Assembly: GCA_963778225.1 (NCBI GenBank)
Contig: CAVZTR010000012.1
Location: 248,001 to 312,000, forward strand
From: JAGVSR01 sp963778225
GTDB lineage: Bacteria; Pseudomonadota; Alphaproteobacteria; Rhizobiales; Hyphomicrobiaceae
Length of the DNA: 64,000 nt
Reading direction: 5' to 3'
Shown one piece after another: positions 8,645 to 15,933 of this stretch (its first letter is position 1; every line of letters begins with the position of its first letter). The notes under the pieces were generated by a model. It ran no database searches. It had not been told where the DNA came from and worked only from the letters and a program-made list of their open reading frames with translations. The position numbers and the translations under genes were made by a program.

Positions 8645-8938
8645 AGTGATCCAGTCCCGTTTGCCGAGTGTGTAGCGCCATCCGATACCGGCTTGCGCGC
8701 GTGCGAACCAGGGTTCGCGCTTGCATGTCGCAGCCGTACGCGGGTGGTTAAGACAGGTCGCCAACCGCATTGATGAAGCTCAGTTCCACGCGTATCTGTC
8801 CACTGACGTGCTACGGTCACGTTAACCGGCTCACAGGTTGCATATGTCCGACATGCGCGCGGTGTCGCGGCTGACGGCGAGTGGGCGACTGTGTAGCCTT
8901 GTCGCGAAACGATATTCTGCCCTGCGGGACCAGCCGGA

Positions 8939-9313
8939 ATGCAATTGAGGGACATGCAGTTTGCGAAGATCACCGGGACCGAAGTGACGGTTAAGGTGAG
9001 CTCTGCGGCCGAGGCCAAGTCGGCGATCAAGGAACTCCGGCATAAGAAGAAAGAGGTCGGGCTCCTGAAGCGGCGGGTCGCGGCTGAATTGAAGCGAGCG
9101 CGAACGGCCGAGGCAAAGGCGGAACGGGCAGCTGCCCGGACCCGGCGACAGTCGGGGTTTTTCGCGGCGCTCGGACGGCTCTCCTCGGCATTTAGCAGCG
9201 ACGATCATTCTGGCGACGTGGAACGGCTGGAAAAGGATCTCGTTCACACGGAAGAGATCTTGCACAACATCGAGAGCTGCATCATTCAGCTCGAAGGCAA
9301 ACTTCTCAGTTGA
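8939..9313 (+). CDS. Coiled-coil hypothetical protein
   Basis: A 124-residue soluble protein without signal peptide or membrane segment. Residues 25-72 and 95-120 are rich in Lys, Arg, Glu and Ala with heptad-like spacing and should form two coiled coils, broken by a hydrophobic linker (SGFFAALGRLSSAFSS). An internal Met at 8954 is an alternative start. Its stop codon is entered by the TTG start of the ThiS-like gene, so the two are translationally coupled. The 294 bp upstream, facing the carbamoyltransferase gene, contain no gene or clear motif. Confidence 0.65.
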   Translation: MQLRDMQFAKITGTEVTVKVSSAAEAKSAIKELRHKKKEVGLLKRRVAAELKRARTAEAKAERAAARTRRQSGFFAALGRLSSAFSSDDHSGDVERLEKDLVHTEEILHNIESCIIQLEGKLLS

Positions 9314-9543
9314 GCCCCTGCACAGTGACCCAGAGACGCGAACCCATATCTCTCACGGTGAATGGTGAGGCGCGTGTCACCCACGCACAGACGCTGGCTG
9401 ATCTCATCGCGACGGAAGATTTTGGGGAAACGCGCGTAGCAACGGCGGTGAACGGGGCTTTCGTTCCGGTACGCGCCCGCGGCGATCGCCAGCTCGAATC
9501 CGGCGATCGCATCGAGATCCTGTCCGCGCGTCAAGGCGGGTGA
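9310..9543 (+). CDS. thiS: ThiS-family sulfur carrier protein
   Basis: A 77-residue beta-grasp protein ending in Gly-Gly (ILSARQGG), the ThiS/MoaD signature; the C-terminal glycine is adenylated and converted to thiocarboxylate. The sequence LTVNGEARVTHAQTLADLI, AVNGAFVP and LESGDRIEIL fits ThiS, the sulfur donor for the thiazole of thiamine. It starts at TTG inside the stop codon of the coiled-coil gene (TTGA overlap), with GTG codons as alternatives. No thiG, thiO, thiE or thiF is in the window, so it is detached from its usual partners. It is convergent with prfB, three bases away. Confidence 0.82.
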   Translation: MSPCTVTQRREPISLTVNGEARVTHAQTLADLIATEDFGETRVATAVNGAFVPVRARGDRQLESGDRIEILSARQGG

Positions 9544-9546
9544 GCC

Positions 9547-10678
9547 TTACTCGATATCTTCGACCACCGCGCCATTGCCGCCCTTGATGCGGGCGGAGAG
9601 CGTGGCCTGGATAAAGGGATCGATGTCGCCGTCGAGCACATCGTCGGGCGCGGTAGACTGCTCGCCGGTGCGCAGATCCTTTACGAGCTGGTAGGGCTGC
9701 AGCACGTACGAGCGGATCTGATGCCCCCACCCGATGTCGGTTTTGGCGGCCTGGTCGGCTGAGGCTTTCTCTTCGCGCCGCTTCAGTTCCATTTCGTAGA
9801 GCTTCGCCTTCAGGCGCTTGAAGGCGATGTCCTTGTTCTGGTGCTGTGAGCGCTGCTCCTGGGCGAAGATCACGATACCCGACGGCCTGTGCACGAGGCG
9901 GACCGCACTTTCCGTGCGGTTGACGTGCTGACCGCCTGCGCCCGAAGCCCGAGCAAACGAGATCTCGACGTCCCCGGGGTTCACGTCGACGTCGATCGTG
10001 TCGTCGATCACCGGGTAGACCTGAACCGAGGCGAAGCTCGTATGGCGGCGTGCGTTGGAATCGTACGGTGAGATGCGGACCAAACGGTGCACGCCGCCTT
10101 CGGTCTTCAACAAGCCGAATGCGTTCTCGCCTTCGATTTCGAGCGTGGCTGACTTGATGCCCGCTTCTTCCCCAGGGCTCTCGTCGATCAACTTTACCTT
10201 GAAACCGCGGCGCTCGGCCCAGCGCATGTACATGCGCAAAAGCATCGACGCCCAATCCTGGCTCTCGGTGCCGCCCGCTCCCGCGTGCACTTCGAGATAG
10301 GTATTCATGCCGTCGGCTTCGCCGGAGAGCAAAGCTTCCACGCTGCGCTGCTGGACTTCGTGGTCCAGTTTTTCGAGCAGGGCCTCGGCTTCCGCGACGG
10401 TCGAGGCGTCACCTTCGGCCTCACCCATCTCGATGAGGGTGACGTTGTCTTCGAGTTCTTGCTGCATGCGCTTGAAGCTCGACAGCGACTTCTCCAGCGA
10501 CTGGCGCTGGCGCATCACCTTCTGAGCTTCGGCAGGCTTGGCCCAAATGGCCGGATCTTCGGCGCGGCGATTTAGTTCGCCAAGACGCTCTTCGGCTTGG
10601 TCCGGGTCAAAGATACCTCCTCAGAAGCGCGAGCGCTTCTTGGATGCTATCGACGGTTTTTTGCGCTTCAGCGCGCAT
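9547..10678 (-). CDS. prfB: Peptide chain release factor 2 (programmed +1 frameshift)
   Basis: RF2 recognises UAA and UGA stops and triggers peptide release. The main frame contains SGAGGQHVNRT, the GGQ peptidyl-transferase motif, and VHAGAGGTESQDW. The first 23 codons lie in another frame, starting at ATG 10678 (MRAEAQKTVDSI) and ending at an in-frame UGA at 10609-10607. That UGA is in the classical frameshift site AGGAGG-TAT-CTT-TGA-C, so ribosomes must shift +1 after CTT to continue as DPDQAEERL. The full product is about 376 residues. Low RF2 increases shifting, which gives autoregulation. It lies upstream of no obvious partner and is divergent-adjacent to the PBP1A 3' end. Confidence 0.97.
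10600..10622 (-). promoter_or_regulatory. prfB programmed frameshift site
   Basis: On the minus strand the order is AGGAGG (internal Shine-Dalgarno), TAT, CTT, TGA, C. This is the standard bacterial RF2 recoding signal; the UGA occupies 10609-10607 and the +1 frame continues into the long RF2 frame. Confidence 0.97.
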
Positions 10679-10816
10679 GAGGATGTTCTCCGGAAACAAT
10701 TTCGAAGCGGAAGGGAATACGATCGTCACGCATATAGTGTTGGCCTGAGGTCCTGTAAACGCTGCAAGCGGAGAGGGACGGTTCGGTCGCGGGATAAAAT
10801 CTTGTTCGTGCCCGCG

Positions 10817-13411
10817 CTACCAGCCGGGAGGACGGGCTGGCGGGGGCGCCGGCGCATTCCCTGGTGGCGCCGATACTGGAGCCCAGGCATCACTGGCGGA
10901 GGAGTAAGCTCCATCCGATGTGCTGGACGAGGGGGCCGGACCTGCCGGCGTGCCGGTATCGCTTACCTGGAAGCCGATGATCGAATAGGCGTCGTCAGGC
11001 TCCTCGTTGGGCTTGAACGCTTCGAGAATGACTTGGCTGTCGTTTGGGCCAGCGCGAAGTCCGGTCTTGAGGTTCACTCGAACCAGTTTTAGTCCGGGCG
11101 GTACGCGGAAGGGTGCAGCGGGCTCTTCGGCAAGGGCACGTTTCATGAAATCGCCGAAGATCGGAGCCGCAACACCGCCGCCGGTGCGGCCCTTGCCCAT
11201 GGGGCGTGGCGTGTCGAAGCCGATGAACACGCCGACGACGAGATCGGGCGTGTAGCCGACGAACCAGGCATCGCGCTCTTCGTTGGTCGTGCCGGTCTTG
11301 CCGGCAATCGGCCGGTTCAAGGATTTCAGCACCGTGGCGGTGCCGCGCTGAACAACGCCTTCGAGGATCGACGTCATTTGATAGGCGCTGTGCGGGTCTA
11401 TGATCTGCTTACGATCGTCGGGGATCTCGGGCTCCGCCTGATTGTCCCAGGCCTCCGCCGCGCACCCGGCGCAATCGCGTGCATCGTGTTTCCAGACGGA
11501 GCGGCCCCAGCGATCCTGGATCCGGTCGATGAGCGTGGCACGGACTTGCTTGCCGCCGTTGGCCAGCATGCAATAGGCGGTCGCCATGCGCAGCAGCGTC
11601 GTCTCGCCGGCACCCAGCGACATGGAGAGCACCGGCAGCAAATCGTCATAGATGCCGAAGCGCTTGGCATACTCGGTGATAATCGGCATGCCGACATCCT
11701 GCGCCAATCGGACGGTCATCTGGTTGCGTGACTTCTCGACGCCGACGCGGAGCGTTGTCGGACCGAACGACTTTTCCTTGTCGTAGTTTTCCGGCTTCCA
11801 GATGTCCTGCCCCGGCCCTTGATCGATTTCGATCGGTGCGTCGAGGATGATAGATGTGGGCTTGTACCCATTGTCGAGTGCGGCGGCGTACACGAAAGGC
11901 TTGAACGAGGAACCTGGCTGGCGCTTGGCTTGGATGACGCGGTCGAACTGACTCATGGCGAACGAGAAGCCGCCGGCCACAGCCAGTACGCGTCCGGTAT
12001 GCGGATCCATCGCGACGAGCCCGCCGCCGACTTCAGGGATTTGCATCAACGACCAGACGCCGTCGAGCTTTCGCGGATCTTTCGGGGCGATGTAGATCAC
12101 GTCGCCTGCCGTCAGAATGTCAGTGATCGCTTTCGGCGTCGTCTTGGTTGCGGGGACTTTCGCCCACTTCACCTCGGCGAGCGTGATTTCGACCGCTTCG
12201 CGATCCTTGGTGAGCGTACCGTCCTGTTGCCGCGACGGGCGCAGGCCCACGACAGCCTTGTCCTTGCCGGCCTGAAGAACAACGCCTAAGCGCCAAGGAA
12301 GAATGTCGGACGGAATGTCGATCGCGCCGAGCGGCACGCCCCAATCGCCGGAAATGTCGATTTTAGATACGGGGCCACGCCAGCCCTGGTCGCGGTCGTA
12401 GGATACGAGGCCGTCGATGAGCGACAGGCGCGCCATCTCCTGGAGGCGCGGATTGAGGGTCGTGCGAACCGAGAGACCACCCGCATATAGTTTTTCTTCG
12501 CCGTACTGGGCGTGCAGCGAACGGCGGACTTCCTCAGCAAAGTATTCGGCGGCGAAGATGTGGGCGCCAGACTGGCGAAACTTCACCTCGATCGGCTTGG
12601 TTTTCGCCTCTGTCGCTTCCGCGGCTTTGATGAACCCGTTATCGGCCATCTGTTCGAGAATCCAGTTCCGGCGCTCGGTTGCCTTCTGGCGATTGCGGAA
12701 CGGATGGTAGTTGTTGGGCGCCTTGGGCAGGGCCGCGAGATAAGCCGCCTCTTCCAGCGTCAGATCCTTCAACTCTTTATTGAAGTAGTTGAGGGATGCC
12801 GCCGCGACGCCGTACGCCCCTATGCCCAGGTAGATCTCGTTGAGATAGAGCTCGAGGATCTTGTCCTTCGAATAGGCGCGCTCAATGCGAATGGCGAGGA
12901 TGGCTTCCTTAATCTTACGATCGAAGGTGCGGTCGCTGGTCAGCAGGAAGTTCTTGGCAACCTGCTGGGTGATGGTCGAAGCGCCCTGAATGCTGCCACG
13001 GCCCGTTGCTTTCGTTTCGATGTACTTGATGGCGGCGCGGGCCACGCCCTGCATGTCGATGCCGCCGTGTTCGTAGAAGCGGGCGTCCTCAGCGGAGAGA
13101 AACGCGGCGATCACACGCTTCGGAATGGTGTTAATGGGAACGAAAATGCGCCGCTCGCGGGCGTATTCAGCGATGAGTGACCCATCGTGCGCGTGGATGC
13201 GGGTCATCACCGGCGGTTCATAGCGGGCGAGGCTCTCGTAATCCGGCAGGTCCTTGGAGGCCTCGAAGAGAAGCCAGCCGACGGCGGCCGAGGCGGCTAC
13301 GAATGCGACGACGAAAAGCCCAAAGCTCCACCCGAGAAAGGTCAGCAGCAGGCTTTTGCGGCGCCGCTTCTTCTTCGGTTCTGCTGGCGGTGGGTAAGCT
13401 GGGGCTCGCAT
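10817..13411 (-). CDS. mrcA: Penicillin-binding protein 1A, bifunctional transglycosylase/transpeptidase
   Basis: An 864-residue class A PBP that polymerises and cross-links peptidoglycan in the periplasm. A Lys/Arg-rich cytoplasmic tail (KKKRRRK) is followed by one membrane anchor (about residues 22-48), the GT51 transglycosylase domain (SAEDARFYEHGGID, GASTITQQVAKN), an OB-like insert, and the transpeptidase domain with GSSFKPF (active Ser), SMSLGAGE and KTGTT. The C-terminus is a Ser/Pro/Ala-rich tail. Length is typical for alphaproteobacterial PBP1A. It is followed by prfB and preceded by the amidase gene in the conserved alphaproteobacterial order. Confidence 0.96.
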   Translation of the reverse strand: MRAPAYPPPAEPKKKRRRKSLLLTFLGWSFGLFVVAFVAASAAVGWLLFEASKDLPDYESLARYEPPVMTRIHAHDGSLIAEYARERRIFVPINTIPKRVIAAFLSAEDARFYEHGGIDMQGVARAAIKYIETKATGRGSIQGASTITQQVAKNFLLTSDRTFDRKIKEAILAIRIERAYSKDKILELYLNEIYLGIGAYGVAAASLNYFNKELKDLTLEEAAYLAALPKAPNNYHPFRNRQKATERRNWILEQMADNGFIKAAEATEAKTKPIEVKFRQSGAHIFAAEYFAEEVRRSLHAQYGEEKLYAGGLSVRTTLNPRLQEMARLSLIDGLVSYDRDQGWRGPVSKIDISGDWGVPLGAIDIPSDILPWRLGVVLQAGKDKAVVGLRPSRQQDGTLTKDREAVEITLAEVKWAKVPATKTTPKAITDILTAGDVIYIAPKDPRKLDGVWSLMQIPEVGGGLVAMDPHTGRVLAVAGGFSFAMSQFDRVIQAKRQPGSSFKPFVYAAALDNGYKPTSIILDAPIEIDQGPGQDIWKPENYDKEKSFGPTTLRVGVEKSRNQMTVRLAQDVGMPIITEYAKRFGIYDDLLPVLSMSLGAGETTLLRMATAYCMLANGGKQVRATLIDRIQDRWGRSVWKHDARDCAGCAAEAWDNQAEPEIPDDRKQIIDPHSAYQMTSILEGVVQRGTATVLKSLNRPIAGKTGTTNEERDAWFVGYTPDLVVGVFIGFDTPRPMGKGRTGGGVAAPIFGDFMKRALAEEPAAPFRVPPGLKLVRVNLKTGLRAGPNDSQVILEAFKPNEEPDDAYSIIGFQVSDTGTPAGPAPSSSTSDGAYSSASDAWAPVSAPPGNAPAPPPARPPGW

Positions 13412-13624
13412 GCGATCCGGGAGTGGCCGCTGGCATCATCCTATGATGACGCGGCGGCGGTTAAGGCGACAGGCTCGTGGCACTCGGTCGTGGGGATTGA
13501 TTAGCCGACTTGCCGCAGCGCAGCAATGGCACCCGGCCGAACCGTCACATTAGCATAAATTGTGGCGCCACGTCGTCCAGCGACCATATCAACCGCTTAG
13601 CTTTTCCATTAACGGCCGCAGCCC

Positions 13625-13678
13625 CTCAGCGGGCGGCCTCCGGCCGCTTGGCTCAGCGAGCGGCCTCCGGCCGCTTGG
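13625..13678. repeat. 27-bp tandem repeat overlapping the amidase stop codon
   Basis: Two 27-bp units (13625-13651 and 13652-13678) differ at one base. Each contains GCGGCC-TCC-GGCCGC, a perfect palindrome. The second unit encodes the last residues of the amidase (KRPEAAR) and its stop; the first lies just after it. The rest of 13412-13652, between PBP1A and the amidase, shows no gene. Confidence 0.8.
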
Positions 13679-15005
13679 CAAAGTACGCCTCAACTGCCGC
13701 GGCGATCGATGCAGCAACCTTCGCCTGCCATGCGACCGACTGCATCTGGCGCGATTCGTCTGGGTTGCTGACGTATCCTAGCTCCACCAGCACGGATGGC
13801 GCATGGGTCTGGCGCAGAACCTTGAACGCCGCCGCGCGCTCAGGGTCGCGGGACAGCGACACATTGGACTTCAAACTGCGAACGAGGGTGCGCGAGAACT
13901 CTGCAGAGAAATTGGCAGTCTCACGCTTCATCAGATCAATGAGGATGTTTTTGACGTCATCGTTGTCTTCGCCTTTGGCGACGTCCAGTCCTGCGATCAG
14001 GTCCGACGCGTTCTCTTTCTCTGCGATCGCTCGGGCTTCGGCATCGGAGGCACGTTCGGATAGGGTATAAATCGTGGCGCCCTTAATCGACTGGGCGTAG
14101 GTCGATTCGATGCTGTCCGCGTGGATAGAGATAAACAGGTCCGACTGGGCCTTACGCGAGATCGCAAGCCGATCGCTCAGCGACACGAAGACATCCCGGG
14201 CACGGGTCATGACGACGGTGTAACGGCCGGTGCTTTCAAGTTGCTCCTGCACGCGCTTTGCGACGGCAAATACCAGATGCTTTTCCAGAAGGTTACCAGC
14301 GCCCACCGCCCCCGGGTCTATACCGCCGTGCCCCGGATCGATGACAATGACGGGCTTGTCTTGATCTGCTTTCGGAGGCGCCGCAGGCGCTGAATCGAAG
14401 GTAGCGGCGGCAGGGGCAGCTTCCGCCGCCTGCCGGCCACCGCCCGTTCCTTCACCGAAGGCGGCCGCATTACTGGGCCGGAGCTCGACCGTCAGTACGA
14501 CGCCGGAACCGGAGCGGGCGTTGGTCATCGCGGCCCTGGCAATCGTTACTGGTCCGGTCGTGTCGAGCACAATGCGCGCCTTGCCCTCAGCGAATTGACC
14601 ATAGCGGTAGGCCTGAACAAGACCCCGACCGTCCCTTCCGGCATCCGCCGGCAATGTGAAGCCAACATCCGGAAGATCGATGATGACGCGATAGGGCTTG
14701 GCCAATGAATAGACTTCGGCCGTGACACCTTCGGTGAGCGTGAGTTGAAACACCGTCTCTTTCTGATCGCCGAGAACGTCGACCGCCGTCGCCTCCGAGA
14801 CGTGGGAAGCCTGGCCGGGCTCTGCCTGGATCGAAGTCTTCTTCTCGACGACGGTTTCGGCGCGCGTAGCGGTGGTCAGCCACTGGAAAATGACCGGCAA
14901 CTCGCTTTGGGCGATCGCGTCATTCGGGGCAGGCCACGGCAAGGCCGCCGCGGCGAAAGCGGCGGCGACAACGGCTCGAACTGGTTTCGGAAGGCCCCCC
15001 GGCAT
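13653..15005 (-). CDS. amiC: N-acetylmuramoyl-L-alanine amidase, AmiC type
   Basis: A 450-residue periplasmic zinc amidase that cuts septal peptidoglycan between MurNAc and L-Ala during daughter-cell separation. It has a signal peptide (hydrophobic AVVAAAFAAAALPW), an AMIN localisation domain (about residues 50-175), an Ala/Pro linker, and an Amidase_3 domain from about residue 222. Zinc ligands are visible in VIDPGHGGIDPGA (His), NLLEKHLVF (Glu) and FISIHAD (His), with the late catalytic Glu in VLVELGYVSN. It is divergent from rne and precedes PBP1A on the same strand. Its last codons lie within a 27-bp tandem repeat. Confidence 0.95.
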   Translation of the reverse strand: MPGGLPKPVRAVVAAAFAAAALPWPAPNDAIAQSELPVIFQWLTTATRAETVVEKKTSIQAEPGQASHVSEATAVDVLGDQKETVFQLTLTEGVTAEVYSLAKPYRVIIDLPDVGFTLPADAGRDGRGLVQAYRYGQFAEGKARIVLDTTGPVTIARAAMTNARSGSGVVLTVELRPSNAAAFGEGTGGGRQAAEAAPAAATFDSAPAAPPKADQDKPVIVIDPGHGGIDPGAVGAGNLLEKHLVFAVAKRVQEQLESTGRYTVVMTRARDVFVSLSDRLAISRKAQSDLFISIHADSIESTYAQSIKGATIYTLSERASDAEARAIAEKENASDLIAGLDVAKGEDNDDVKNILIDLMKRETANFSAEFSRTLVRSLKSNVSLSRDPERAAAFKVLRQTHAPSVLVELGYVSNPDESRQMQSVAWQAKVAASIAAAVEAYFAKRPEAAR

Positions 15006-15933
15006 CTTCCTGCGCTTATCCTCGGCTTCTGGAAAAAGATCAGAATCTGCCGCAGCTTAACAAATAATTTGCCGTTCCGCTCCAGGCTATGCCTTCGGTT
15101 GGCGACCTGTGGTCAGCTTAACACGCTTGTCACCGGGACCGCGAACCCGTTACACTTCCTATGCGTTCTGTTTCTCCGCGCCTCGTCGGAGCCGATGGAA
15201 GACGCGCGCCAGACCCCTAAGCCATTGTGTGGAAACGCAATTATGTGGCCAGGATCTGGGCGGCGGCGTCGACTGGCCGGCCGTTCGATCAGACGGGTGT
15301 TCGCGCGGATCGGCGAAGAACTGGAAGAGTTCTCGAGCGGCGGCCACCTCCTTGAGCCCATAGGAGCGGTGCCGGACCCACGGTCCTCTCAAGTTTTTTC
15401 AACCGAAACGGCCGCGCCGCGACGGAACGGACGCGCTGTCCATGCCTGCGGCTCGCTCGGGGCCCGTTGAAAGGGGGCCCCAGAGCCGCATCCCTGAAGG
15501 TACCTGTCGCGATGAGCGACGCGTGGTGCCCTGCCCCATGAACCCGCCTACCGGCAAGCTAACGCGTGCCGGCGCAGGCTAACGTGAACTTTGAGAATGC
15601 CCATTTCGCGCGCAGTCAATCCGAAAGCCATGACGCTCTTCCGAGCCGATGGCTTGCGCCACCCGGCTGGCCCAGCCGGAGAGCGCATGCGCGTAGCTTT
15701 GTCACTTGAGCCTTGCAACTCCCCCGCGGGGAGCCGGCCGCAAGGCGTGTTTAGAATTGGGCCTTGCGACTCCCCCGCGGGGAGCCGGCCGCAAGGCCTT
15801 AAGCCCGATAATTCACCCCATCATCCGTCAACCCCACCCAATGTGCGCGCCCCCGGCATCTTGATGGTCGAAGGAGGCTTTGAGCCTTCTACCGGCCCTA
15901 TGCCAAGCCGGCGCTGCCCAAGGAACTCGGCAC
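15006..15933 (+). promoter_or_regulatory. 928-bp structured region between amiC and rne, probable RNase E leader
   Basis: There is no convincing gene here. The stretch holds several hairpins: a large one at 15448-15489 (GCGGCTC and GGGGCCC pairing with GGGCCCC and GAGCCGC), a small GTCGC-gatga-GCGAC hairpin near 15508, and the palindrome pair at 15710-15797. RNase E genes in other bacteria have long structured 5' UTRs that the enzyme cuts to limit its own synthesis; that this region does the same is an inference. The amidase promoter must lie near 15006-15100 on the other strand. Confidence 0.55.
15710..15797. repeat. Pair of 37-nt double-stem palindromes (locus B)
   Basis: Copies at 15710-15746 and 15761-15797 are identical except for one base in the linker between stems. 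Each has an outer stem GCCTTGC/GCAAGGC, an inner stem CTCCCC/GGGGAG and the conserved CCGGCC. Compared with loci at 22-109 and 62717-62809 the core is the same, while the outer stem differs in sequence but still pairs. The pair lies 137 bp before the rne start codon, in its likely leader. Confidence 0.85.

Noticed and set aside
13625..13678. Membership in the paired 37-nt palindrome family
   Set aside because: It lacks the ACTCC/GGAG inner stem and the separate outer stem; only the GGCCGC block is shared.
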